The notes beneath the pieces were generated by a model. The model was not told where the DNA came from. It was given only the letters and a program-made list of their open reading frames with translations, and searched no databases. Both the position numbers and the translations under genes were made by a program. Of a stretch of 64,000 bases of DNA, positions 21,069 to 29,487 are shown piece after piece (position 1 is the stretch's first letter; each line of letters starts with the position of its first letter). The DNA is from PALSA-555 sp963731625 (GTDB lineage: Bacteria > Actinomycetota > Acidimicrobiia > IMCC26256 > PALSA-555). The stretch lies in assembly GCA_963731625.1 (NCBI GenBank), contig CAVSWH010000004.1, positions 1 to 64,000 on the forward strand, given 5' to 3'.

Positions 21069-22427
21069 ATGCGACATGCGAGCGTGGTCGGACTCGTGAC
21101 GCCGGCTGCCGCCCCGAGGGGTGTTCGGAACAAAGTACGAGGTCGGCTCGACGCCAGAGCGTTCCGGACGATCCTGTGGACCGTCGGTCTCGCTTCGCTC
21201 ACGATCACACTCGCCAAGGCGATCAACATCGGGGCGACGTTCCATGAGGTCGACTTCGCTGTCTACCTGCTCGGCGCGCGACACGTCTTTGCCGGCAACC
21301 TCTACACGACGTTTTTGGCCTTTCCCCGGAAGTCCTTCACGTACCCGCCAGCTGCGGCGCTTGTCTTCATCCCTTTCACGGCGCTCTCCCGTGTCCCCGC
21401 CCAGATCCTCTGGGCCTTGATCTCGATGACCCTGCTCGTCGGTCTGCTCTTCTGCGCGCTCCGAGCCGCCCGCCCAAGGTGGCGTCGGTCCGATCTCATC
21501 CTCTGGTCACTCGTCCTGTCGTATCCAGCGATGATTCTGAACCCCGTCGCGCAGACCTTCGCCTTCGGACAGATCAACCTGCTCGTCGCGCTGCTGGTCT
21601 TCGCCGATCTCACCGAGACCTACACGCTGCGAGGCCATTCGCTTCCTCGAGGCCTCATGACGGGCATCGCCGCGGCACTGAAGCTCACGCCGTTGGTGTT
21701 CGTCCCGTTCCTCTTCGCGACGAAGCAGACGAAGGCCGCACGAATGGCGCTCATCACGTTCCTCGCATGTGAGGTGACGATGTTCGTCGCGGCCCCCAGT
21801 GAGTCGTGGTCCTACTGGACGAAGTATGTGTTCGACACGCAGCGAGTCGGTGGCGTCGTGTACATCGCCAACCAGAGTCTTCGTAGCATGATCGTGCGAT
21901 TCGGCCACGGGCACGGCTCCGAGACGCTTATCGCCCTTGTCGTGGTGCTCGTCGGGATCGCCGCTCTGACGGTCGCAGTCTGGGCGTACCAGTCCTCGTC
22001 GACGCTGCTCGGCGTCTTGCTCTGCGCGACGGGTGGCCTCATCGTTTCACCCGTTACGTGGGCTCACCACCTGGTGTGGGTCGTTCCTGTGGTGGTGTGG
22101 CTTGCGCTCGGGCCCGACCGGCCCGCCTTCGGGCGCGTCTGGGCTGGGCTCGCGGCCCTGTGGTTCTGGTACGGACCGATTTGGCGCGTTCCCTACGGCA
22201 GGGGCAGAGAGTTGCACGACACCGCTGCCCAGCTGGTGGTCGGGAACTCTTACTCGATCGCGATGATCCTCTTCGTCGTGTGCACCGCAGTCATGTTGAT
22301 GCTGCGAGGCAGCCGCGACAGGACAGAGGGCCGTCCAGGGTCGCGTGACGCCGACGCCGAGCCAAAGCGCAGCAACCCGACCGATCGGGCGCCGGCGGGT
22401 AATGCGCCCGTACTGGAGAGGGAGTGA
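21069..22427 (+). CDS. GT87 family polyprenyl-phosphate-mannose-type glycosyltransferase
   Basis: 452 residues with about ten hydrophobic segments, typical of GT-C fold glycosyltransferases of family GT87 (DUF2029), which includes mycobacterial mannosyltransferases such as PimE. The first periplasmic loop holds the conserved acidic site (HEVDFAVYLLGARHVFAGNL). Other family-like segments are YPAMILNPVAQTFAFGQINL and SPVTWAHHLVWVVPVV. The C-terminal 40 residues are a charged cytoplasmic tail. The donor is expected to be a polyprenyl-phosphate sugar; the acceptor is unknown. It stands alone between direct repeats at 20579 and 22445. Confidence 0.85.
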   Translation: MRHASVVGLVTPAAAPRGVRNKVRGRLDARAFRTILWTVGLASLTITLAKAINIGATFHEVDFAVYLLGARHVFAGNLYTTFLAFPRKSFTYPPAAALVFIPFTALSRVPAQILWALISMTLLVGLLFCALRAARPRWRRSDLILWSLVLSYPAMILNPVAQTFAFGQINLLVALLVFADLTETYTLRGHSLPRGLMTGIAAALKLTPLVFVPFLFATKQTKAARMALITFLACEVTMFVAAPSESWSYWTKYVFDTQRVGGVVYIANQSLRSMIVRFGHGHGSETLIALVVVLVGIAALTVAVWAYQSSSTLLGVLLCATGGLIVSPVTWAHHLVWVVPVVVWLALGPDRPAFGRVWAGLAALWFWYGPIWRVPYGRGRELHDTAAQLVVGNSYSIAMILFVVCTAVMLMLRGSRDRTEGRPGSRDADAEPKRSNPTDRAPAGNAPVLERE

Positions 22428-22444
22428 TCGGCTGAGCACCCGAC

Positions 22445-22478
22445 CGTGTGCGTATGGTTCAAGTCGCTCCTCCGACAC
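22445..22478 (+). repeat. tRNA 3'-end-like repeat, copy d
   Basis: Near-identical to copy c and in the same orientation, immediately after the GT87 gene. Core GGTTCAAGTCGCTCCTCCGA, then CAC. Confidence 0.65.
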
Positions 22479-22621
22479 GCACTTTGGACAACATCGGATG
22501 CGCAGCGACCGCGACCGCTTCGTTGGCCGGTCGGTGCGTCAGAGTGACGCCGAGGTCCGCGTACTGGATCAGTGGCGAGCTGGGCCTGCTCGAACCAGCG
22601 GAGGGCCCGGAAGGGACCCGG

Positions 22622-23179
22622 TTAGACGTTGCGACCCAGGAACGCGGCGAGTTGATCAGCGTTGCTTGCGCTTGCCGGGGCCGGCTGCTCAGCGCCGAAG
22701 GGATTGCCGTCCGCATTCCGGAAGGCCGGCTGGATCGCCATTCTTGCGCCGACGAGCAACTGGGCCGCGAGGCCGGGAGCCAGATCGGTGCTCTGGCCGG
22801 TCGCCTTCGCCAGGTCCCAACCATGGGTGAAGGTGTCGGTGGCGGCGATACCCACGAACGCCGAGCCGGGCACCGTTCCGAACGGCAGCGTGAGCATCTT
22901 CTCCATCACCCCGTCGGCGTTGAACGCGGCGACGCACCGCTGTGACGCATCGTCGAAGGCAGCAACGAAGTCGGCGGTCGAGAAGTCGGCCTCTCCCGCC
23001 GCAGGCGATTGGCCCTTCGCTCCCGCCTCGAAGAAGAACTGCCCGCCCACGATGTGATTGATGAGATCGCTCACCTTCCATTGCGCACACGGCGTGGCGT
23101 CACCGAGTTGGTCCTTCGAGACGCCGCTCAGGACCGTGCGGGTAGAAGCGATTGCTTGCTCGAGCGGCTCAGTCGCCAT
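22622..23179 (-). CDS. TIGR03086 family protein (DinB/maleylpyruvate isomerase-like)
   Basis: 185 residues. N-terminal four-helix DinB-like region with the family's motif (DQLGDATPCAQWKVSDLINH then IVGGQ) and a later histidine (ATDTFTHGWDLAKATGQ). The three metal-binding histidines of this superfamily are represented by H in LINHIVGG and in THGWDLA. In actinobacteria such proteins are mycothiol-dependent enzymes or of unknown role. Start ATG 23179 has GGAGGAG upstream. The duplicated DUF5979 fragment begins 57 bases in front of it. Confidence 0.85.
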   Translation of the reverse strand: MATEPLEQAIASTRTVLSGVSKDQLGDATPCAQWKVSDLINHIVGGQFFFEAGAKGQSPAAGEADFSTADFVAAFDDASQRCVAAFNADGVMEKMLTLPFGTVPGSAFVGIAATDTFTHGWDLAKATGQSTDLAPGLAAQLLVGARMAIQPAFRNADGNPFGAEQPAPASASNADQLAAFLGRNV

Positions 23180-23235
23180 CTGGTCTCCTCCATCGTCGCG
23201 GTCGGCCACACCCTACGATGCCCGGGCAGGGTCCC

Positions 23236-23602
23236 CGGCGGAGCTGGGCGGTGCTGGTGGCCATCGTCATCACCGCGGGGGTTCCTCTGGTTGCGGGCAC
23301 CCTGGGCGGAGCGCAGGTCGTTGCGTTCACCCTGACGATCGACAAGGTGGTCACCGGAGTGGTCCCGCCGGGGACGACCTTCACCGTGACGATGTCCTGT
23401 CTTAGCCCGCTGTCGACGGGGCTGGTACGCCCAGCTCTGAGACGACAACGCCGACGACCGGCGGCGCCCACCCCGCGTCTGACGGCTTCCCGCCGACGAT
23501 CACTTTTGCCGCCAACGGTGACCCGACGACGACCAACACCGGCACGCTCACCGTGGGCGAGAGTTGCACCGCGACCGAGACGGTCACGGGCGGCGCGCAG
23601 TC
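23236..23602 (+). pseudogene. 367-bp duplicated fragment of the DUF5979-type gene
   Basis: Copy of 19961-20328 with one substitution (GTCATCGCC to GTCATCACC) and one deleted A in ACGGGGACTGG, which shifts the frame. It lacks the start codon and the C-terminal 50 codons. Near-identity means a recent duplication. Confidence 0.9.
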
Positions 23603-23713
23603 ATCCACCTCCGATACGTTGTTGCACCAGCGGCGCGCGAGCGCCGAGTGACCCCCGCTCGCGGGTAGGCCAGGCAGCAGCCTGTGCTACGCACCCCGGC
23701 GCAGGAGCCGCCG

Positions 23714-24553
23714 ATGCCTGATCTCCCGTCGCTGCTCGAACTTGAAGTGCTCGACCGCGATCTTTTCCGGGCGACGAACGAGCCCGATGCGAGCAAACGA
23801 CGGTCGTTGTATGGCGGGCAGGTCGCCGGCCAGGCGCTCCGCGCCGCTGGGATGACGGTGCCGGCGGAGCGGGTGCCGCATTCGCTGCACGGCTACTTCC
23901 TGCGCCCCGGCCTCGTCGATCGGCCGGTCATCCTCCAGGTAGACCGCGACCGCGACGGCGGATCGTTCTCGGCCAGGCACGTCCGTGCGGTGCAGGACGG
24001 TGAGGTGATCTTCTCGATGATCGCCTCCTTCCAGGTATCCGAGCCCGGCGTCACGTACGACGCGGTGCCGACGCGCGGCGGTGGGGAGCCCGAGGCACTC
24101 ACCAGCCGCGCCTCCCCGCTCTTGATCGATGTCCGCGAGGTGACGCCCACCCGCATCGGCCACGGGCAGCTCCGGCACTCCGACCGGCTGTGGGTCCGCG
24201 CCGCGGCAAGGCTGCCCGACGATCCCCTGGCGCACGCGTGCGCGCTCGCCTACGTGTCCGACCTCGGGTCCGGCTTCGGGCAGGTCGAGGTCGAGGGCCT
24301 CGCCGCGGGTGGGCCGAGCATCGATCACAGCGTGTGGTTCCACGAGCCGGTCCGCGCCGACGAGTGGATGCTGCTCGAGCTGTGGCCGCTCAAGGCGGGC
24401 AACGCGCGAGGCGTGTATCAAGGGTCGCTCCGCAGTCGGAGCGGCGCGCTCGGCGCCGTGTTCGCGCAGGAGATGCTGCTGCGTCACGGGCTGCTCCCAC
24501 CCGAGATGCTGGAGCGGATGGCCGAATACCTGGGGGTGACGCCGTCCGAGTGA
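23714..24553 (+). CDS. tesB: acyl-CoA thioesterase II (TesB family)
   Basis: 279 residues, a double-hotdog thioesterase that hydrolyses acyl-CoA. Family features: LYGGQVAGQALRAAG in the N-terminal hotdog, HSLHGYFLRPG, and VQDGEVIFSMIASFQVSEPG. In the C-terminal hotdog LAYVSDLG carries the catalytic-type Asp, and SIDHSVWFHEPVRADEWMLL follows. Start ATG 23714 has GGAG six bases upstream; the in-frame GTG at 23684 is less likely. Cytosolic, fatty-acid metabolism. Confidence 0.92.
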   Translation: MPDLPSLLELEVLDRDLFRATNEPDASKRRSLYGGQVAGQALRAAGMTVPAERVPHSLHGYFLRPGLVDRPVILQVDRDRDGGSFSARHVRAVQDGEVIFSMIASFQVSEPGVTYDAVPTRGGGEPEALTSRASPLLIDVREVTPTRIGHGQLRHSDRLWVRAAARLPDDPLAHACALAYVSDLGSGFGQVEVEGLAAGGPSIDHSVWFHEPVRADEWMLLELWPLKAGNARGVYQGSLRSRSGALGAVFAQEMLLRHGLLPPEMLERMAEYLGVTPSE

Positions 24554-24626
24554 CCCGATCGGGGCTCGGGACGATCGCCTGAGCGGCGTAACCGGTTGCA
24601 AACGGATATGGCGACCTACACACGGC

Positions 24627-24770
24627 TCATTTCAGGAACCCCAGTCGACGCGCTCGCTGCACCACGTGCTCGCACGCCATCCAGAGACTGACGATGGCCA
24701 ACGCGAACTTGACGTAGTCCACCAGCCTCGGTGCCTTCGGACGGTCGTCCCCGAGCCGCGCGTCGTCCAT
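24627..24770 (-). CDS. possible 47-residue membrane protein
   Basis: Encodes M-D-D-A-R-L-G-D-D-R-P-K-A-P, then a hydrophobic segment YVKFALAIVSLWMACEHVV and a basic end (QRARRLGFLK). Plausible small single-helix membrane protein. No clear ribosome binding site; unknown function. Confidence 0.4.
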   Translation of the reverse strand: MDDARLGDDRPKAPRLVDYVKFALAIVSLWMACEHVVQRARRLGFLK

Positions 24771-24813
24771 CAGCCGAACGCTAGCTGGCGGACCTCCGTC
24801 GTCGTCAGGCCGG

Positions 24814-25059
24814 CGGCCCCCATTCCAGCGGTACGGAGGGCGGACGTGGTGGCTCAATCTCGAGGCGCACCCGGATGCCGTCGTTCGCATGGCGGGCCAG
24901 CACCCGCGCCGGGTGGACGCGATCCGGATCGCGGGGGAGGAGCGTGATCGACTCTGGTGGCGCTGGGTCGCGGTCGAGCCGCACCTCGACGGCTATGCGG
25001 GCCGGCGGTCGACCCAGACGCCGGTGATCGTCCTCGAACCACGCGACGGGACCGGTTGA
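24814..25059 (+). pseudogene. C-terminal fragment of an F420-type (Ddn) oxidoreductase
   Basis: Reads PPFQRYGGRTWWLNLEAHPD, then AGQHPRRVDAIRIAGEERDR, LWWRWVAVEPHLDGY and STQTPVIVLEP. This matches the second half of nitroreductase/quinone reductase family deazaflavin-dependent proteins (compare W-x-L-N-L-x-A-x-P and R-x-x-P-V-x-V-L). The N-terminal half with the F420-binding start is missing. Confidence 0.6.
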
Positions 25060-25249
25060 GTCGACGCGGGTGGCGGCGCGGAGATCCGCGACGGGCGCCC
25101 TCGCCCTTGGCCGGTTGCATTGCCCAACACGATTTGCCCCCGGAGCCGCTTGCAGCCGGCCCGGGGTGAGCCCACAGGCGAAGATCGCCGGAGGTCAGCA
25201 GGGCCGAACTCGCCATCCACCGCGACGTGACTTCGTGATCGGGACAGCG

Positions 25250-26848
25250 TCAGCCGCGCTGCTGGGGTCGAGCGGGGGCGATGTAGTGCTTCGCTTGTGG
25301 TAGTTCGCCGTCTCGGAGGAATGGACGGAGCTCGTCTTGGAGCTCCGCGTCTGCGGTGGTTCGTCGATCGTGCTGACGAAGGTGCTCTTCCCAGGTCGGC
25401 ACGATGAACGCCTCAATGAAGTCATCCGGCTGCTCGGCGTCTCGGTACACGGCCCATTGGACGGCACCGGTTCGCCGGCGGGCGCGTCGTACTCGCCCGA
25501 GCGCTGAAAGAAATGCGTCGTGGCAATCGGGACGTACGCCGTACGTGAGCGTGACAAAGACCGGTCCGCTTGCGTCCTCGGGCGCGAGGCGCATCTCTGG
25601 TGCGAACATGGGAGCGGGTGAAAGGTCGAGACCCGTCACGGCCTTGAGGCTCCAGCGCAGGGCCAGAAGCGGCGTGAGCGCGACGGCGACCGCGCCCCAA
25701 GCGAAGGCGCCCTGCGAGCCAATCGCACCCGCGATGACACCCCATGCTGCACTGCCGAGGGCGATACCGCCCATAAAGACACTCAGATAGAGCGCGAGGC
25801 CGCGAGCGCGGACCCATCCAGGCACCGCTTGTTGCGACGCCACGTTGAAAGTGGACAAGCACAGCAGCCACGCTGCACCGGCCAGGACGATGAGCCCCAT
25901 CGCCAAGACGATCGTCGCCGTAAGAGCCAAGCCGACCAGCGCAGCCGCGACCCCCAACGCCCCGGTCGCGACCACGACATCTTCGCTCATGCGTGCCCGC
26001 AAGGCGGGAAGAAATGCAGCCGCAGCGATCGCGCCGACGCCGAACCCTGCGAGCAGCAGCCCAAACCCACCCGAGCCGAGGCCGAGCACCGCAGTCGAGT
26101 AGACGGGAAGCAGGGCCATCAACCCGGCACTCGCCGCCGAGAACACGCCGGCACGGACCAGGACGCCCGTCAACGCGCGCGAGTAAATGGCGTAGCGCGT
26201 TCCCGCCCGCACGGCACCACCGAACCGCTCGGGCGGTCCATAGCTCGCGTCGGGATCCCGGCGCCACCACGCCAGAACCGCGATGACGGCGCCGAACGAA
26301 AACGCGTTCAACAGGAAGACAAACCACGGCCCAGCGGCCGCTACGAGAAATCCGCCGAGCGCCGGACCGATCGCGCGACCAAGGTTGATGCTCGCCCCAC
26401 CGAGGGTCACCGCCTGCGGGAACTCCTCCCGCGGAACGAGTTCTGGCTGAATCGCCTGCCACGCCGGGTTGTTCAGTGCGGTCCCCACGCCCAACGCGAA
26501 GGTCAACACGAGCAACGAGATCGGCGTCACCGTGCCCACGGCGTCAAGCACGGCGAGCGCTCCGGCAGCGACGAACATGATCGCCTGGGTGACAACGAGC
26601 ACGCGTCGACGATCGAGGAGATCTGCCAGCGCACCACCGACGATTCCAAACAGGACGACGGGCAGCGTCATCGCCGTCTGCACAAGCGCAATCTCCGTCG
26701 GCGAGGCCTTGAGGTCGATCATCACCCACACGGCACCGACCGACTGCATCCAGGTGCCGACGTTGGAAACGAACTGCGCGATCCACAGGGCTCGAAATGG
26801 TTCGCGGCGCAGTGGCGCCCATGCCCCGCGGCCGTTGGTGGCGGCCAT
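25250..26848 (-). CDS. MFS exporter with C-terminal ABM-like domain (MFS_3/DUF894 type)
   Basis: 532 residues. Residues about 15-410 contain 12 hydrophobic segments of a major facilitator transporter of the EntS/MFS_3 type: RALWIAQFVSNVGTWMQSVG, GGALADLLDRRRVLV (the loop 2-3 motif) and ALNNPAWQAIQPELV. Residues about 435-525 are a soluble ferredoxin-like/antibiotic monooxygenase-like tail (VFVTLTYGVRPDCHDAF, WAVYRDAEQPDDFIEAFIV, EEHLRQHDR). This combination is common in the subfamily. The first ATG (26848) is chosen over an upstream TTG. Substrate unknown. Confidence 0.9.
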   Translation of the reverse strand: MAATNGRGAWAPLRREPFRALWIAQFVSNVGTWMQSVGAVWVMIDLKASPTEIALVQTAMTLPVVLFGIVGGALADLLDRRRVLVVTQAIMFVAAGALAVLDAVGTVTPISLLVLTFALGVGTALNNPAWQAIQPELVPREEFPQAVTLGGASINLGRAIGPALGGFLVAAAGPWFVFLLNAFSFGAVIAVLAWWRRDPDASYGPPERFGGAVRAGTRYAIYSRALTGVLVRAGVFSAASAGLMALLPVYSTAVLGLGSGGFGLLLAGFGVGAIAAAAFLPALRARMSEDVVVATGALGVAAALVGLALTATIVLAMGLIVLAGAAWLLCLSTFNVASQQAVPGWVRARGLALYLSVFMGGIALGSAAWGVIAGAIGSQGAFAWGAVAVALTPLLALRWSLKAVTGLDLSPAPMFAPEMRLAPEDASGPVFVTLTYGVRPDCHDAFLSALGRVRRARRRTGAVQWAVYRDAEQPDDFIEAFIVPTWEEHLRQHDRRTTADAELQDELRPFLRDGELPQAKHYIAPARPQQRG

Positions 26849-27157
26849 GCCGAAACGCTGCCGCCAACCTCGGGGCCCCGTCAATCAGTTCGGGACGGGA
26901 TGGCGCTACACGTCAGGTCGAACGCCTGCCGACGGGCGCGGGGATGGGCGCCTCGGGGTGCTCGCGAGCGGCCGATCCGATGGCGTCGGCGAGCAGACCA
27001 CCCTCGACACGGGACGGTGCCTTCGCTGACCCTCGTTTAGCCGCACCGGATGTCCGACCCTCCCCGCGGAAGCTCAGTGGGCAGGTCGCGCGCTCCTCGT
27101 TACCTGCCGGGTGTTCTGCGCCAGTCCCATGCAACTAGCCTCGGCGCTACCAGAGCC

Positions 27158-27574
27158 ATGGCACCACCATCTTCGACCCCGCCGATCGTTGGCGTGCATC
27201 ACGTCAGGTTGCCAGTGAGCGACGCCTTGCAGAGCCGGGATTGGTACATGGAGGTGTTCGGCTTTGAGTGCGTTCTCGCCTTTGAAGAAGAGGAGCGGGT
27301 CGTTGGCGTCGTGCTCGAGCACCCGAGCGGCGTCACGCTCGGTCTCCACTCGGAACCCAAACGGGCCGTGGCGTGGCGCGACTTTGCTGCCGTCGCGTTC
27401 TGCGTCGGTGGTTACGAGGAACTGACGTCCTGGTGCGCTCATCTGGACGACATTGGCGTGCAGCATTCATCGATGGGCGAGAGCCACATCGGATGGTCAA
27501 CCGAGGTTGCTGACCCTGACGCGATCCTGGTCCAGCTGCACACCCGGGGGAACCCAACCGCGGACGAGGCCTGA
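27158..27574 (+). CDS. VOC (glyoxalase/bleomycin-resistance) superfamily protein
   Basis: 138 residues forming a VOC fold: GVHHVRLPVSDALQSRDWYM with metal-ligand-type His, EVFGFECVLAFEEEERVVGV, LEHPSGVTLGLHSE and VADPDAILVQLHT with the terminal Glu/His region partly altered. These proteins bind metal and catalyse isomerisation, dioxygenation or drug binding; specificity is not evident. Start ATG 27158; no strong ribosome binding site. Confidence 0.85.
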   Translation: MAPPSSTPPIVGVHHVRLPVSDALQSRDWYMEVFGFECVLAFEEEERVVGVVLEHPSGVTLGLHSEPKRAVAWRDFAAVAFCVGGYEELTSWCAHLDDIGVQHSSMGESHIGWSTEVADPDAILVQLHTRGNPTADEA

Positions 27575-28243
27575 GGCGGACCGGCGCGAGAAACGAGCGG
27601 ACTCAACCGGTGCCCCCGACACCGCGTCTGGGAGCACGAGTCCGGGTGTTGACAGGACCGTTGCGGTCGGAGTCGCGCGGGCGTCAGGGACACGACGAGC
27701 TTGCGCAGTGCCGGGCACGGCTGAGCGGCGGTGACGAACCGTCGGGATGAACCCGGACTGATGGTTCCGGTCACCCGCGGCTTTCGCGGGCGCCCCAGTC
27801 AAGCGCGGCACCGGCCCCTCCGGAGTCATCCACACCGACAGCGATTGATTTCATACCGGTGACCTCCAGGCCGGTCGCGTGGCGCCGGCTCGATTCGTGG
27901 CACTCATCTGGGGCGGATGATCACTACCGGACAAGCGCGTGCTCGGCGAGGTGCTCGCTAACCGAGCCGAGGCCCCACGAACGACGCCGCCCGGGAAGCG
28001 GCGGCGACACCGAGAATCAGGGCGAAGTTGGTGGTCAGGCCGTCGCTGACACCGAAGATCGCGGCCTACAGCGTGCCCCGTTGGACGTCTCGGTGACTCA
28101 CCGGCACGCGGCTCGGCAGCCCTTGCTCGTTGACTACCGATCGCGCAGTGTCGGCTCGTTTCTGCCCGCGCGCGGTGTGCCCGCCCGTCGAGTCATCGAC
28201 GCCAGCCGGTAGTTTGGCCCGTCCGCCGACGAAACGAGGTCCG
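27575..28243. other. intergenic stretch with a VIT remnant and a hairpin
   Basis: Long gap between the VOC and PNPOx-like genes. It contains a perfect 6-bp hairpin (CCCGCG/CGCGGG, loop GCTTT) at 27774-27790, possibly a weak terminator, and a VIT/CCC1 N-terminal remnant at 27961-28095. Nothing else recognised. Confidence 0.5.
27961..28095 (-). pseudogene. N-terminal remnant of a VIT/CCC1-type Fe/Mn transporter
   Basis: Minus strand reads HRDVQRGTL, TAG, AAIFGVSDGLTTNFALILGV, AAAS, then loses similarity. Family members start HRDVxGGxLRAAVFGVSDGLVSNLxLILGV. An in-frame TAG replaces the usual Arg codon, and the rest of the gene is absent. A decayed C-terminal VIT fragment lies at 39108-39390. 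Confidence 0.65.
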
Positions 28244-28687
28244 ATGACCGAGGCCTGGCTGGACGAGTTGCCCTATGACGAGTGCCTCGCGCTGCTGGAG
28301 ACCAACGAGGTCGGACGGATCGCCTTCACGACCGAGGGTTGGCCGGCCGTCTTCCCGGTGAACTACCGCCTCGTCCAAACGGGTGATCGGGTCTGGATCG
28401 CGCTGCGCACGCGGCCCGGCAACGTGATCGAGCGCGCGCCCTTGAAAGTCGCCTTTCAGGTCGATGGTGTCGATCCCTTCCACCATCAGGGCTGGTCGGT
28501 GCTCGCGCGCGGCACGCTGCACCACCTCGACTCCGAGTCGAACGAGGCCCACGAACTCTTTGATCCGCACCCGTGGATCCTGGCGGAGCGCGACAGCTGG
28601 CTCACCATCGACGCGTTCATCATCTCAGGCCGCCGCCTGCACGGCGCGGAGCCCGAGTGGGCCTTCCACTGGGAGGCGTACCTCTGA
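28244..28687 (+). CDS. pyridoxamine 5'-phosphate oxidase-like flavoprotein
   Basis: 147 residues of the PNPOx-like split-barrel family (Pfam Pyridox_ox_2-like): LPYDECLALLETNEVGRIAF, AVFPVNYRLVQTGDRVWIAL, RTRPGNVIERAPLKVAFQVD and HHQGWSVLARGTLHHL. Members bind flavin or F420 and several mycobacterial ones (Rv0080, Rv3129) belong to the DosR regulon. Its closest relative here is the gene at 43158-43601 (same length; I judge most residues identical); 40486-40947 is a more distant paralogue. ATG 28244 follows GAGG. Redox partner and substrate unknown. Confidence 0.88.
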   Translation: MTEAWLDELPYDECLALLETNEVGRIAFTTEGWPAVFPVNYRLVQTGDRVWIALRTRPGNVIERAPLKVAFQVDGVDPFHHQGWSVLARGTLHHLDSESNEAHELFDPHPWILAERDSWLTIDAFIISGRRLHGAEPEWAFHWEAYL

Positions 28688-28856
28688 GCCGCGGCGCCGC
28701 TCAACCTCCTGGCCATCGTCGACACGATGCCGACGAGTTCCTCGCCATCGAAGACCGATCGGGTCCCGCAGGCACCAGTGCTGATCGTGTGATGATTGGC
28801 CGACCCACGCCAGAGGCTTTTGCATCGGTGCCGGCGCGCGGCGCGACCGGGTCAAA

Positions 28857-28869
28857 GGGCCCTAGGCCC
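28857..28869. promoter_or_regulatory. candidate DosR/OsdR-like operator
   Basis: GGGCCCTAGGCCC, a near-perfect palindrome 54-66 bases upstream of the Ca-binding gene at 28923. Its position mirrors the candidate site upstream of that gene's paralogue at 10773-11138. Confidence 0.35.
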
Positions 28870-28922
28870 GCCGCGACCGATTTCATAGCGTCGGTGGCGC
28901 CGAGCCGACACAGGAGCCACCG

Positions 28923-29198
28923 ATGCGCGAACGCGACGACCAACCCGAGTACCTCGACCTGGACGGCGACGGCGTCCCGGACGCCGTGCGAACGACCAGC
29001 CAGACCGAGTACGAGGTCGATGGCGCAGACGTGATGGAGACCGTCGAGGAGCTGGACCAGGCCATCGGCGACGACGGCCGACCCGCCACGATCGACTGGA
29101 GAGACACCGTGGTCGTCGACACCGACCACGACGGCACCGCCGATCTGGTCGAAGTGACCGAGGTCGCCCTGCGACCAGCGGACACAAACGACCGCTGA
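28923..29198 (+). CDS. DxDxDG calcium-binding-type protein
   Basis: 91 residues with two D-x-D-x-D-G loops: EYLDLDGDGVPDAV (residues 11-24) and VVDTDHDGTADLVEV (65-79). The intervening segment (VDGADVMETVEELDQAIGDD) aligns with the paralogue at 10773-11138 (VDGADVVEEIRELDSGIGPD). No signal peptide. ATG 28923 has GGAG eight bases upstream. Likely Ca-binding and perhaps stress-related by context. Confidence 0.72.
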   Translation: MRERDDQPEYLDLDGDGVPDAVRTTSQTEYEVDGADVMETVEELDQAIGDDGRPATIDWRDTVVVDTDHDGTADLVEVTEVALRPADTNDR

Positions 29199-29213
29199 CG
29201 TTGCGCAGGACAA

Positions 29214-29234
29214 GAGGGCTCCCGATGGGCCCTC
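29214..29234 (+). terminator. possible terminator hairpin
   Basis: A 6-bp stem (GAGGGC/GCCCTC) with a 9-base loop begins 16 bases after the stop of the Ca-binding gene. No T-run follows, so efficiency is uncertain. Confidence 0.35.
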
Positions 29235-29266
29235 GGCAGCGCGTGCGACGTCGCCGGGGCGGCGCG

Positions 29267-29449
29267 TCAGTCGAGCCGAGTGATCTCGATGACGCTCGAC
29301 CGCGCGAACACTCGAGTGCCAGCGCTCTCATCCTCGGCGATATCGGCGTCGAAGAACTCGATCATGCCAGGCTTCTCCTCATAACCCGACGCTTCGATTA
29401 TTTCGGCTGGCCGCTCGTGGAACACGACGCGGTATCGGTGCCGTCCCAC
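29267..29449 (-). CDS. 60-residue protein of unknown function
   Basis: Starts at GTG 29449 and reads MGRHRYRVVFHERPAEIIEA, SGYEEKPGMIEFFDADIAED, then ESAGTRVFARSSVIEITRLD. The even mix of strands and charged residues looks like a real small beta-rich domain. It is divergent from the ligase gene at 29488, so their promoters share a 38-bp gap. Confidence 0.6.
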   Translation of the reverse strand: MGRHRYRVVFHERPAEIIEASGYEEKPGMIEFFDADIAEDESAGTRVFARSSVIEITRLD

Positions 29450-29487
29450 GCCCCGACGCTACCGCGCGAACGCTGGAGATCGCCGAG

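Noticed and set aside
20579..22478. Insertion sequence between the direct repeats
   Set aside because: No transposase, no terminal inverted repeats and only a glycosyltransferase gene inside.
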